A stretch of DNA of 64,000 bases from Castor canadensis (Eukaryota; Chordata; Mammalia; Rodentia; Castoridae): positions 126,922,384 through 126,986,383 of the forward strand of contig NC_133391.1 of assembly GCF_047511655.1 (NCBI RefSeq), given 5' to 3'. Both the position numbers and the translations under genes were made by a program. The notes under the pieces are model-generated. The model was not told the origin of the DNA. It saw nothing but the letters and a program-made list of their open reading frames with translations, and ran no database searches. How positions within the stretch are numbered: the first letter of the stretch is position 1; each line of letters begins with the position of its first letter. This document shows positions 12,010 through 23,390 of the stretch, piece after piece.

Positions 12010-13570
12010 TTTTGTGTAGTTTTATCAAATTCCCTTTCTTCTTGAAACCGCCACTCTATCAACTTCGCTGTAATTTTAAAAATTAGAACCATATAAATAT
12101 ATATTAAAGAGGTAAGAATTGACATTTTTGTTCTACTCTGTCTTTCTAATTAGAAATATTAATAATTTATCCTTATATTAAACTCATTGTTTATATTCTC
12201 AGTAAACTTTTTTAGTTTGCTTGATACAGATATTAGGTATTTTTGGAGGATTATTCATTTTTCTTTTTACTTATTTGTTTAATTTTTGGTCACTTCTGTT
12301 ACTGACATAATTTTTCCCTTGAGATAAATTAACTGGTTATGGTGGAGATGGGTATTAGGATCTTTCAAACTTCATCACCTGCTTTCCATTGCATTGGCAA
12401 GTGCCACTGGGTGGTCTCCCCAGGATGCTCTCTGGACCACCTTCACTCAAGCATGGATTCTGTCAGGACTGCTCAAAGTCTTAAAGGGACTATATTGCTA
12501 ACAATTGCATTTTGGTATTTCGTTGAGTTTGCTTCTGGTGAACAAAGCTTAAGAAGACATAAAATAATTGTCTATTTTGACTAAATATGACTTTTTCTTA
12601 AATATCGACAATGGGACCCATCTTCTGAGAAGTTCTTTGTAACAATTACAAAAGGACTCAGAAGGCATGTTCAATAATGGTTTCTTTTAAATGCCAGTTA
12701 TTTACTAAAAGGAAGAATAGCCATAGAGGGATTAAAAGATATATTTTCTTTTGAAATCTTTGGCTTCCTTAAAGTTCAGGGATAAACGTGCAATTGCTTC
12801 TGCCTTACCTATATCCTTCTAAACAACCAATGAACCTGCTTCAGAACAAATTCAATTTCTCCCTGAAGGAGTATAAGTGGAGAGATGTTCACTCAAATTT
12901 AGATACGAACTGCTTGACAAGCACTCCAACAGGGGATGAAGTCAGACAGGGATTGAAATTGCCTTAGAGAGTGCCAACTGGTGCCCAGTTAATTGTGTTA
13001 GCTGTACTTGCAGGATGAGAAGGAAAGAAAGAGTGGCTAAGGGAGATTGGCCCTTAAAAGAGCCAGAATCATATCTCATTGTGATTATATCAGTGCATAA
13101 ATAATCTCATCATCAAATAAAAAGACTTCATGGTATTCTTTTTTTCAAGTAACTGGAGGAGATTGTAGGTGAAGAATGTTGCTTTTTTGTTGAATTTCTA
13201 TGTTTTGGGTTAAAAATTATAGAACTAGAAGAATACTAGATTACTGGCAAAAAATACCAAAGGTTAAACACACCAGTGTCTTTAAGTTTTTGCCAATACA
13301 CCTTTGTTCAGTCATCATTCACTATGAGACCATCAAGGTGCTGAGATGCTGGGGTAGTGGGATGCTGATCAACAGTTGACAGCAAGTGTTGGTTAGGTAT
13401 AGGCATTAGATGAAGTCATTCCAATAACCTGTGACTTTCACCCAAGTACATTTTAAGAGCAGTGCTCATAAACTGGGAACCAAAAATTATAACATTTGAG
13501 ACATTTGGTTTTTTATTTGTTTCTTTTTTCTCCCCTGTCAAAATTAGCCCTCATGAAAAACAGAAAAATT
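12010..13570. other. Unassigned AT-rich sequence
   Basis: No gene or clear repeat. An 81-codon frame at 12339-12584 has no recognisable domain. Confidence 0.4.
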
Positions 13571-13587
13571 TACTTTTTGGCTAAGGC

Positions 13588-13757
13588 AATTGGTCCTTAG
13601 CCAACAGTATCAGAATCTACTGGGAATTTATTAGAAACACAGATTACCAGATCTGCCACAGATCTTCTGGATCAGGAATTTTGGGTTTTGGAATATCTGT
13701 ATTTTAACAAACTCTCCAGATGATTCTAACGCATTCAAGTTTGAGAATCACTGGCTC
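13588..13757 (+). mobile_element. MER5A-like hAT (Charlie) MITE
   Basis: CAACAGTATCAGAATCTACT, GGGAATTTATTAGAAACACA, GATGATTCTAACGCATTCAA and the right end AGTTTGAGAATCACTGG follow the MER5A consensus. It is a non-autonomous fossil with no coding capacity. Its left edge coincides with a 10-bp inverted repeat (13577-13604). Confidence 0.75.
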
Positions 13758-13759
13758 AG

Positions 13760-14935
13760 AGGATTATTTCAACTGTTGCTTTGACTCTCCTTTAATTTTG
13801 ATCTCTCTTGCCTTATAAGTTATCAGTCATTTTCTTTCACCTCTAGTCCCTAAAGATTGATGCCATATTTAGATGGTCAACCTGCTTTTTTCCAAGGGCT
13901 TCTTTGGAGAGGACTATTAGATTGGCCTTTATGGATTCACATGTGAAAACCCATATGGACATCTCTCTTGAATGCCTGACTAAAATGTGGTCTGGACCTC
14001 AGAACTCAGTCCTCCCCCATCTTAGCGAGACTATTGTCTATAACTCTCAGACCAATCAAATTGGCATTGGCAACTATGAAAGCATGCCAATTCACGACAG
14101 TGATTATGTAGCATGATTTCATGAACTCCAGATGAATCTTAACTTTATCATTTACTAAGTTATGTGGACCTGAGAAGCCACATAGATTATAATACTTATC
14201 TCTAGTTATTGTGGAAAGTATGTGAAGTACTCTGTCAGAACCATAGCCTACTTGTAAACTGCAAGAGGAGGGGAAGTGAATGGAGAAATTGTCCCACTCT
14301 CATGGAGGGTTCCCTCCTGGAGCGGCTTTCTCTTGGAATCATTCACCCTCCAGCCAGGCAGCCTTGTCCATTTGTATAGGTGTGCTGTGAAGATGTTATC
14401 AATTTCTGTGTGGACCATGAGGATGAGGACCACACTATTACGCAAGAATCTATGCAGCTTGTAGTTATGAGTATGGGCTCAAGGAATGGTGGGTGTTGTA
14501 TCTCTACACTTGAGCTCAGCCAGAAGGCCTAGAAGTTGATAGTTATTGTGTCTCTGACTCTAGATTAGGACCACCATGAAGAGTAGTGACAAATGGTGCA
14601 ATATTACTCCAAAGACCTTAATGCTCTCCAAGGACAGCCCATAACCTGACATTAATTCTCCCAGAGGAAAGAAGGAACCCAAGGGTGCTCACATCCTCTG
14701 CTATTCCACACACTGAGGGTCAGCACTGAAGGCTATATTCACATTCATGTTATCGCCACCCACAGTTGTGGTTCCTTCTTCCTGGCCTGATGGTTTCTCA
14801 GAAGGCAAAAGTTTTCCAGACAAACAGGCCTGTTTCTACTTTGCTTTGCTATATGGTTTCCTAGTGAGCCCACATTTTTTATAGTATTGTTTGTAAATAT
14901 TGAACTTTTTACTGTTTTAACTAGCTCTGTCCAGT
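13760..14935. other. Unassigned sequence
   Basis: No recognisable gene. Frames of 60-70 codons near 13904 and 14248-14464 overlap on opposite strands and are unsupported. Confidence 0.4.
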
Positions 14936-14939
14936 AGAA

Positions 14940-14966
<27 letters not shown>
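14940..14966 (+). repeat. (TA)n microsatellite
   Basis: About 13 TA units immediately before an old LTR. Confidence 0.95.
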
Positions 14967-14968
<2 letters not shown>

Positions 14969-14970
<2 letters not shown>

Positions 14971-15313
14971 ATATTATAGTTTTGTTCTTGAATGTCTCCC
15001 AAAGGCCCATGTGTTGAAGGCTTAGTCCCCAGTTTGTAGCACTTTAGGAAGTGGGGCCTGGTGGAATAAAATTAGGTCAAGGGGACATGCCTTGAATGGG
15101 ATATTAGCTCCTTTCTTTCTCTTTCTTTATTTCCTGACTGCCATGAGGTGACTAGTCTTCCTTGCACCATGATGTTCTGAGTCACCATGGGGCCCAAAGC
15201 AACAGGGCCAGATGACCATGGACTGAAACCTCTGAAACCATGAGCCAAAATAAATCTTTCTTAAGTTGATTATCTCAGGTGTTTTAAAACAATAACAGAA
15301 AGCTGATTAACAC
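14969..15313 (+). mobile_element. MaLR-type solo LTR
   Basis: It begins near TATTATAGTTTTGTTCTTGA and contains TGAATGTCTCCCAAAGGCCC and GAAACCATGAGCCAAAATAA (a polyadenylation signal region). It ends GAAAGCTGATTAACAC, the CA-type end of MaLR LTRs. No internal retroviral region is attached. Confidence 0.6.
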
Positions 15314-15679
15314 TTGTGCGTGTATATTTATATCTGTAGCTACATCTATCTAAATATTCCTTATATGTTTTATAACTGTCTATTAACTAAAGCATCAATT
15401 TATTGGGATTTCTGAAGTAAAGACAAGGCACATAGTCAGTAGGAAGGCCAGCATTTACTTTGGAAATTGATTCTCTTTAGCATAAAGAATGTAAATCTCC
15501 TCTCAAATAATGACTAGGAGAATAGGTATTTTATGATGTTAACTTTTAATTTATATTCACAACTAAAATAAGTAGGATTTTTTATTTAATGCCAAAAGGG
15601 GAAAGCATTAGAACATCTTTGGAATGTGTATGGAGATTAGGAGATGGAAAATAAATGATATTAGGAAGTGGGTAGCTTT

Positions 15680-15835
15680 GTCTCATTTTATAGATGGAAA
15701 AATGGAGGCTCAGTGTTTTTAAGATACTGGTTTAAGGCCATGCAGTTAGTTCATTTATACCTGTTAGTAAAGAGCAAATCTGGGGTTTAAACTTGTTGCT
15801 GTCAAGCCTGGTTTTATCTAACTCTAAGGCATGTC
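15680..15835 (-). mobile_element. MIR SINE fragment
   Basis: CATTTTATAGATGGAAAAAT, GGCCATGCAGTTAGTTCATT and TCTGGGGTTTAAACTTG are the reverse complement of the MIR core. Confidence 0.65.
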
Positions 15836-15839
15836 TGCA

Positions 15840-17505
15840 ATGTCACTTCTGTGCTGCCTGCCGATAGACTGAGGGGAGTAGTATGGACAAGAAAGTCACA
15901 TTGAGGAGTTAAACTGGGAGCAGTACTCAAATTAGAGTGAACGACTTTTTAAAGACTTAGTTAATATGAAGGCAGAGTACCTGGGGAATAGAATGCAGCT
16001 GTATCCCTGAGGTGGAATGTCCAGGCCAAGATGTATAGGAAACAGAAGGAATTAGGGAGAGGTATGTTATCACAGAAGTTATTGAAGTCTGTAAGTAGGG
16101 ATTTTATTAAATTGCAAAGGGTTTTTTAAATAGTATAGGAGCTTCATAAATACATTTATGCTTTAAGCAATGGTTTCAATCACTTCTTAAGTTCTTGTAT
16201 GCAGAATGTTAAATAAACAGACAATATAATATCTACTTTATTGCATTTTGTTGCTTTCTCTCATATGTAATTGTATAAATTAGATGTCAAAGATCACTTA
16301 CCAAAGCAAGGAAAGGAAGATGGATGAAGAGAAAAATAACTTTGGGGACATTCCTCCTGCCAACCTCTTCCTATATATCTGAATTAAATAAATGAACAGT
16401 AAAAATATACACAGTAATGTGATAGAATAATAATAATACTGAATATGGAACATCCGGAGATTTATCTGTATTTCAGTTTCCATCAAGAGCTGCAGCTGAG
16501 ATGACAATCCAAGTAACTCTTCAGAGAAGCAAGGCAGAGCCAGGCTGGTGGAGTGGTACAAATGAACTAATGGGGCATCTGAGGCAGAAAACCAATGGAA
16601 TAATTGTGACTTGGCGAATCTGTCATAACGCAAACTTGGTGCTAAGCAGTTACCATCATCACACTAACTCTTGGTTTGAGATTCAGAGTAGAGAAAAGAT
16701 GCCATGCCATTGGAGACCTTCCAAAGACAGCAAATGTGAAATCAGGGTGAAGTCTTGGCTATCACCGGCTCACAAAAATGAGCATCAGTTCTGATAGCTG
16801 AGTTTTCTACTAAGCAAGAGATGCAGCCCATGTGGAGTAGGCCACAGCCTTCATGAATGACAGAGGAAAATGAATGGATAAGCACCCCAGTTTCCTCACC
16901 TTTGAGTCCCACCTTTGAGTGGGACAAATCTGAGGAGGATTCTCTCCTATCTCCCAAAGGTTGTGTTACCTACAATGATAACCTGCCTTGACTTTCTTCC
17001 CTTCTCTGTCTCACTTCATTTCCTTCCTAGTTATTCCTGGATTTTCTACCAAATAAATCATGTGCACACAAATCCTCACCTCAGTGTAGGATTCTGGAAG
17101 ATCCAATCTAAAACAACTAGGTTAACTGAGAGACAGGAGATATTCAATAACAAAACTCCAACTTACCAACTCTTGACTTGGAAGGATGGAAAGTTTTAGA
17201 ATTTTCTGGCTCAGGAAGGAAAGTTGTCCTTCAAATAACATTTCTTTTAGTCAACTCCCCAACTTGGGCTAATATGACAGTCAATATTTTAGTTATGCTG
17301 GCTGGAAATCCAGAATTAGGATCTTGCACACAGTGACTAAATTACTGAAGTAGGGACTAGAGCCATCCTGGTGACAGAGACCTAAAGAAACAGACCTTCA
17401 GTTCCCATGACCTGAGCTCCCAGGACCCCAAGTTTATTTCAGCTTTTCCTTAGGTTCTCTGAATAATACATATCCTTTCACTATTGGTGATTTTTTAAAA
17501 TTCCT
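15840..17505. other. Unassigned sequence
   Basis: No gene recognised. Opposite-strand frames of 97-111 codons at 16298-16794 overlap and have no domain. Nothing else stands out. Confidence 0.4.
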
Positions 17506-17507
17506 TT

Positions 17508-17760
17508 TCCCACATTTTTATTAGCACATATAAATTATACAATGTGGAAGTTTCGTTGTGCTATTTCCACACAAATGTATAATATACTTTGATCATATTC
17601 ACTCTTATTACTTTTTCTTCTCCCCCTCCCTCGCCCGTTTTTAAAATTTTTTCTTGCAAGTTTCAAAAAATGAATTTCATATGACCTTTTCACATATGTA
17701 CACAATATACTTTGATTATTTTCTCCCCCTCCCCTTGCTCAATTTCTGTGGTTTACAAAG
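17508..17760 (-). mobile_element. Old LINE-1 3' UTR fragment
   Basis: TTTTATTAGCACATATAAAT, then GTTGTGCTATTTCCACAC and ATAATATACTTTGATCATAT match the 3' UTR of the L1 at 2674-3280. It includes pyrimidine tracts such as TTCTCCCCCTCCCTCG. Confidence 0.6.
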
Positions 17761-17959
17761 AAGTGTAATAGATGGATCCCCTCTCCACACCAGAAGTCCA
17801 GTTACCAAGCCCTTTGACTCTTTCTTCAAAATGCCTTGGGTGCATTTGTTCCTAATGCACACACTATCCTAAAGCAGATGCTTGTTTGGTTTTAACATAG
17901 ACTATCTCTAGCCTCTCATCATTATCTCACTAATTCCACCTCTCTCCAGTCTCTCCTCC

Positions 17960-18100
17960 TGTGTACTATGGTCAAGCCGTCTGTGACCCTGGAGTCCTGC
18001 ATTTGAGCTCCTATGCTCCTGGCTTGTTGCTAACCCTCTTAGGTCTTGGGCAAGGCACTTCATCTGTCTGTTTCTAACTTCTCTACAAACTATGGAGGTT
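17960..18100 (+). mobile_element. MIR SINE fragment
   Basis: ACTATGGTCAAGCCGTCTGT, CTGGAGTCCTGCATTTGAGC and GGTCTTGGGCAAGGCACTTC follow the MIR 5'-to-3' order. Confidence 0.6.
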
Positions 18101-18319
18101 TATCTGAATCATTGACTGTGGGGCCACCAAGTGTATCACAAAAACATAAGCTGAATCCTTCGGTGAACACAGGCTCAGGAAAGCATGAAGTTTATTTATT
18201 TTGAATTACAATTATATTAATTTGGTGCAAAAGCACTGGTCATCTTAGTGGACAACAGCATTTCTGATGAGCAAAAAATGGGGAAATAAATGAATTTTAC
18301 TTAAAAAATATACATTGTA

Positions 18320-18780
18320 GCTGGGCACCAGTCACTCGTGCCTAAAATCCTAGCTACTCAGGAGGCTGAGATTAGGAAGATTGTGGTTTGAACCCAGCCC
18401 TGGTAAAAAAGTTTGCCAATAGCTGAGTGTGGTGGGCACACACCTGTTATCCCAGCTATGTGGGAGGCTAAGATTGGGAGGATTATGGTTCCAGATTCCA
18501 GCTAGCCTGTGCAAAAATTCGCAAGACCCCACTTCAACAGAAAAAGCTGGGTGTGGTAGCACATGCCTGCCATGCCAGCTCTTGACAGAAACATAAATAG
18601 GGAGGTAGTAGTCTCTATTTTTTGATTGGTTAGTCCAATCAAAAAATGAGACCCTATCACAAAAATAACCAGAGCACAAATGGTTGGGGGACAGGTATGG
18701 CTCAAGCTGTAGTATACCTGCTTGCAAGTGCAAAGCCCTGAATGCAAAGTACAGTACCACCACCAAAAAAAATACAAAAA
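18320..18780 (+). mobile_element. Multi-monomer SINE: three B1-like units plus one ID-like unit
   Basis: Three B1-like units start at about 18320 (GCTGGGCACCAGTCACTCGT), 18422 (GCTGAGTGTGGTGGGCACAC) and 18547 (GCTGGGTGTGGTAGCACATG). They are followed by an ID-like unit at about 18683-18763 (GGGGGACAGGTATGGCTCAA ... CAGTACCACCACC) and an A-rich tail. The third unit carries a striking inverted duplication at 18611-18652. Multi-unit SINEs of this kind exist in some rodents, so this may be a known subfamily rather than three separate insertions. Confidence 0.8.
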
Positions 18781-18794
18781 ACTTTTTTTTTTTT

Positions 18795-19454
18795 GTCCAA
18801 TGTCATGACATAGTTCAGGTGCTTTGTGGAAGTTGACTGTGTGGTTTACATTACTTTTGGGAATCATACCAGAAAGCTGGTCTCAGTTGTGGATGTTATT
18901 GATAAGAACAAAGCTGTAGCTGGTAGACCTTGCCCTTGAGTGAGAAGACAGGCCATGCCTTTCAAGTGCATGCAGCTTAGTGATTCTATTCTCAAGTTTA
19001 TACACAGTGCCTGCTGGAAATGTGCCCAATAAGCCTTGAAGAAGGCAGATATCAGTACAAAATGTGCAGCCACGAGGGGTCAAGAAGATTGAAACCAGAG
19101 AAAGAAGAGTCACACTGACAGATTTTGATTGTTTTAAAGTCATGAAGGCAAAGAAAATGAGGAACAAAAGAATGAAGAATTAAGTTAAGAGGTTTCAAAG
19201 GGCAGCTTTCTCAAAAATTTCTTCTAATGAAGCACTTTCCTCTGTTGCTATTTCTGCTGAAGCTCAAATTCCAGCAAGAAAACTTGGCTGCTGCAGGCAA
19301 GAATGGTTTCTGCCCAGAAATCCACAGACCAGAGGTAGTTCCTCTTCCAAAAGCTCTGAAAGGTAAGAAAACTTCAGCCCAGAGAACACCTGCTCCAAAG
19401 GCACGGGGGAGGAAAGCATGAGACTATTGTGAAAGTAATAAAGGTTCTATCTGA

Positions 19455-19457
<3 letters not shown>
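18795..19457 (+). pseudogene. RPL14: Processed pseudogene of 60S ribosomal protein L14
   Basis: This is an intronless, decayed copy of the mRNA for RPL14, a component of the large ribosomal subunit. Reading from TTC at 18814, the decoded text follows the protein: FRxFVEV, then [18 protein letters not shown] and DSILKF. After frame changes come [24 protein letters not shown] and the C-terminus PAPKARGRKA with a stop at 19419-19421. The expected ATG is ACA (18808) followed by TAG. An in-frame TGA at 18937-18939 replaces a glutamine codon near residue 44. Further frameshifts break the middle, for example near 19070. The alanine/lysine-rich repeat region is diverged. The 3' UTR ends GTAATAAGGTTCTATCTGAC, where the usual AATAAA has become AATAAG. 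Lack of introns and the 3' UTR mark it as retrotransposed by L1 machinery. It cannot make RPL14. No clear target-site duplication was found. Confidence 0.92.

Positions 19458-19506
<49 letters not shown>
19456..19506 (+). repeat. (AC)n microsatellite at the pseudogene 3' end
   Basis: About 25 AC units begin exactly where the RPL14 pseudogene mRNA body ends, in the place of the expected poly(A) tail. Confidence 0.95.
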
Positions 19507-19509
<3 letters not shown>

Positions 19510-20080
19510 TGCTTCAAAATATGGTGGCTAGGGTGGGGGAGTGGAAGTGGGAAGGAAATAACAAAACTAGGGTGTTTGAAAGGGCAGAAATTCTTTGACA
19601 TAATTGTTGTAAGGTCCCTCTCAGACATATTTATTCTAATGTTCCATGACTTCATAGGAACTTTAGGTTGGTCACACAAAATCTTTTCTGACCTTCAGTG
19701 CCCCCTCTGGTCTATTGGTCCAGCCTTAGGGTTTCCTGTATCCTTGGCTCTTCTGCTGCCTGTCCTGAGCTTATCACATTTACTCTGGCCTCAGCTGGAA
19801 TGTCATTCTTGCTGGTTTTTGTTATGAAAATCTGGTCTTTCCAAACCCAGCATTGTCTCTTGCTGCTACAGTCACTCTGTACTTCCTCTCTGATGAGAAA
19901 ACCAGTGTCCAACAAATGTCCACACCATACAGTTTGGTACTATTTAATATACTTCTTTTTATCTCAAGTGTGATTAGAGAGTACAAGAATATCTAAGAGT
20001 CTTTGTCAAGACTTTAAGATTTCAGAAGAGATAATAGAACTTAAAGAGTCAAGGCCACCATTGCAGAATGGCTCTGAACA
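19510..20080. other. Unassigned sequence
   Basis: No gene recognised. The 132-codon frame at 19429-19827 begins inside the AC repeat and is not credible. Confidence 0.4.
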
Positions 20081-20084
20081 ATTA

Positions 20085-20290
20085 CAAAATTAGCCACCAT
20101 TGAGTGAGTGCCCACTTTCTAGACATAAATCCTCAGTCTGTCATTTAATCTTTACAAAATTCTGTAATGAGGACATAGTGTCCTCATTTGACAGATACAG
20201 AGACCAAAGATCAGTAACTTGCTCAAAGCTGCACATTAGTAAGTGGATGGAACTCAAATACAGGTTACAAAAACTAATAATTCTTCTAGG
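20085..20290 (-). mobile_element. MIR SINE fragment
   Basis: GTCATTTAATCTTTACAAAA, CCTCATTTGACAGATACAGA and CAAAGCTGCACATTAGTAAG are reverse-complement MIR landmarks. Confidence 0.65.
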
Positions 20291-20459
20291 GCCTAAACTT
20301 TACTTTTAAAGCTCAGCAGGACAATTTTAATTTTCCTAGTGTAGATCTATTGAATTAAACAAACAGACAAAATTCTGAAGCAAAAATAATATAGAATTAG
20401 TGAGAATTGTGGAGAGGCCAATTATAACATATCTGAATGTAAGGTCTTGTTACTACCCA

Positions 20460-20880
20460 GCCATGAGACAAGGCCTGGGGTAGGCCATGAGGAATGGTGA
20501 TGGAGATAAGTGCTATGGAGAAGAACAAAACAGAGGAGGGGAATGGGGAGTGTCAGGATCAGTGGGATGAGGTGATTTTACATGGGTTGTCCAGGAAGTC
20601 CTCAACAAGAGAGTGACAATGAGACAAGGCTTTTTGAAAGAGATAAGGGAAGAAACCAGGCTGAAAAATGGGGAAGAACATTCTAGGTATTGGACAAGAG
20701 AAAGATAAAAGGCACTGGAGTAGGACTGTACCAGACGTATTTCAGGAATAACAAGAAAGACAGAGTGGCTGGCATGGAGCCATCCAGGTGGAGACTAATG
20801 GCAGAAGAGGTCAGATCATGTTGGGCCTTGTTTTTGTGACACACAAGATACAGAACACAATTTCAGGACATTTGGAGTTT
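20460..20880 (+). repeat. Possible LINE-2-like 3' fragment
   Basis: Purine-rich text with GAAGAACATTCTAGGTATTG, AGGCACTGGAGTAGGACTGT and GATCATGTTGGGCCTTG is typical of L2 3' regions. By eye only. Confidence 0.45.
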
Positions 20881-20984
20881 GGTTTGATCCTTCTTCCCCT
20901 GGTATGAGAGGATGTCATATGTGTGCTGAGCAAACCACAGCCCTTGGTCACCCTTGACTATCAGGCTGGTTTTAGTGTTAGACT

Positions 20985-22790
20985 CTAGTTTAGATTGGGT
21001 CCACCAGAAACAGATCCTGATTTAGGGTTTAAGTACAAGTTACTGGGAAGGAGATGGATGGAAGGAAGCCAATAAGTGTATCACCAATCCAGTTACTACC
21101 TAGGACAATGGAAAGTTAGCCCTGGGAGCCATGTAGGACATTTACCTCAGAGTTAGTCTACTAAAAGGTTGAAGAAATTGGAGTATTTTATTTATACAAC
21201 TGTCTCTGCTAGTCTGTCAAGAACTGCTACTGGAGGGAGTGGGGGATAGGCTCCCTAGCATTTCTAGTCTGCTTGCTTCATGGGTCAGGGTATCAGTAAG
21301 AACCCTGGGCAAAGTCATGTTGGTCCTGGCTGTCAAAGGTCAGTGGTGTTGTGCCCTAAATTGGTAAGGGCAGGTCTATGGGAGGCTGGGCCTGTGAGGA
21401 TCACCAGCAGAGCTACTAGCTTGATACCTTTGAATTTTATCTGTTTGATAAAACAGACAAATGAGGAGAATAGGGAAGCCTCCTCCTTCACTACAAGGCA
21501 ACTGGCTGGAATTCTCAGAAACAGTAGGCAAACTTGAGATCACTCACATCTACCTCTGTTTTCAGCAAGAAATAACTAATCTGCAAAATGCACATAGTTT
21601 CAAACACTGATTTTTAAAAAGGAATGAGAGAGAACATTTATTACTAATTGCTATCGTCAGGGTGAGAATTATTTCTTGGCAAATAGCACAGGGAGCTTTT
21701 GCAAAGATACTCGTTAATATCATCTGAGATTCATGCACATTCAGTCTGACAGATGACAGCCTGGTGATTCATACTGTCAGAGAAACTAACTACAAGGATT
21801 AGGGGAAGAGCATTTACCATGAGCTTTTCCTTGCTCACTCCAGTACATGTTGACCCCTCTATAATGAGATGCTCACTGTTGCACAGAGAGAAGAGAAATC
21901 AGGAAAGTTCTCTCCTGCAGCATGCATCATGGACAAATGTTGTGCCCCAGGGTGGATTACCTGGCCCTAAGAGAGCTGAGCAGAATTTGCATGAGGCGGG
22001 GTGTCCCTTCTGTGGCAATCAGTTTTATGGCCAATGTGGTAAGAATGGTTTCTATATTTTAAAGTTGCTTTTAAAGAAGCTCAAAAGGTGAATAATAATT
22101 CAGGATAGCTGGAAATTATTTGATTTGCAAAATTCAGTATCACAAGTGAAGTTATTGGAACCCAGACCTCCTGTGCATTATTTTTACATATTGTCTATAG
22201 CTATTTTGCTCATCATCGGTAGAGTCAAGTATTTATGACAATGACCAATGGCCCACAAAGCTTAAAATATTTCCATTGGATTCTTTACAGAAGTAAAGTC
22301 GGGGGGGCTCCTGCAGTAAGTAATCCATTTGTTGCTCCCCTTGGCTAAATATTTAGCACTGAGAATGAGAGATCAAATAACCACAGTTACGATAAATCCA
22401 CTCCCAAGGATTACTGACATACAACCAAATGTAGGCAAGATCTTTGTCTTAAAACCGCCATAGTTGTGGCTAATTTGGAAGACTTTTATATTTTTCCTGA
22501 TCCCTGTGGTATTAGGCTAAGGGGCTTCTCTTGAAGAAAACAGAAGCAAAGAGAGGAAGACAGACTGAATAGACAGGTGCTTGGCTGAAGGCAGTTGGTA
22601 GGAATTACCATAGTCATATCTTCCCTATTCCTACTGCTGCTTCTAAAGCTATGACATCAAATATGTGAGATCATTGGAATTCAGTTCATTAGTAATCTTG
22701 TAATTTATTACCCACCAATATAAACTTCACAGATGAAATGGAAAGCCTGGTAAAGGGTATTGCAGAGCTATGTAGAAGACCATCTAAGGA
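20985..22790. other. Mostly unassigned; possible old LTR-like repeat at 20985-21540
   Basis: 20985-21540 (GGGTCCACCAGAAACAGATC ...) resembles the wording of a decayed mammalian LTR, and 27220-28060 carries similar wording, but I cannot name a family. The rest (21540-22790) shows nothing recognisable. Confidence 0.3.
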
Positions 22791-22794
22791 GCTA

Positions 22795-22887
22795 TGAGCA
22801 TATAGGTAATGGAGACAGATCCCCAAATTTAAATTTCAGCTCAGCTATTTGTGAGCTATGCAACATTGGTCATGTTAATTAATCCTT
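22795..22887 (+). mobile_element. MIR SINE, left part of a split copy
   Basis: AGGTAATGGAGACAGATCCC, then TCAGCTCAGCTATTTGTGAG up to GTTAATTAATCCTT. The element resumes after the LTR at 23279. Confidence 0.65.
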
Positions 22888-23278
22888 TGCTATGATTTGA
22901 ATGTCTCCTCCAAAACTCATGTTGAAATTTTATTGCCTCTGTGGAGGTATTAGAAGCAAGACCTTTAAGAGGTGATTATGTTGTGAGCACTACGTCCTCA
23001 TTGAATGGGTCATTGCAGGAGTGGATAGGTTATTGGAGGAGTGATGTCATTATGAAAACGAGATCTCTCTCCAGTGTGTTCTCATGCTCTCTCACCATGT
23101 GATGTCCTCCACCATACTATGATGGAAGGAAAAATAAATTAAATAAATAAAGCCTTTGCCAGATGAGGCCCTTTGATCTTGGACTTCACAGCCTTCATAA
23201 CTATGAGAAATAATTTTTTCTTTATAAATTGCCCAAACTGTAGTATTCTTTTATAATAGCATAAAATGGACCAAGACA
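22888..23278 (+). mobile_element. MST-like MaLR solo LTR
   Basis: It starts TGCTATGATTTGAATGTCTC and contains CTCTCACCATGTGATGTCCT, AATAAATAAAGCC and TGATCTTGGACTTCACAGCC. It ends CATAAAATGGACCAAGACA. The start and end are those of MST/MaLR LTRs. It sits inside a MIR, so it is younger than that MIR. Confidence 0.8.
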
Positions 23279-23390
23279 TTCCTCTATTCCCTACTTTTCC
23301 TATTTGTAAAATGAAAACACTAATAGTATCTCCCTCATAGGGACTTCTGGAGGGTTTTGTCACATGTTCTCCCATAATAGCTTAGCTATA
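23279..23390 (+). mobile_element. MIR SINE, right part of a split copy
   Basis: TTTTCCTATTTGTAAAATGA, then AGTATCTCCCTCATAGGGAC continues the MIR consensus where the left part stopped. Confidence 0.65.

Noticed and set aside
16298-16794. Opposite-strand frames of 111 and 97 codons as an antisense gene pair
   Set aside because: They are shadows of each other in plain non-coding DNA, with no recognisable domain.
19429-19827. 132-codon frame starting in the AC repeat
   Set aside because: The start lies at the pseudogene end, the first third is His/Thr from the repeat, and the rest has no domain.
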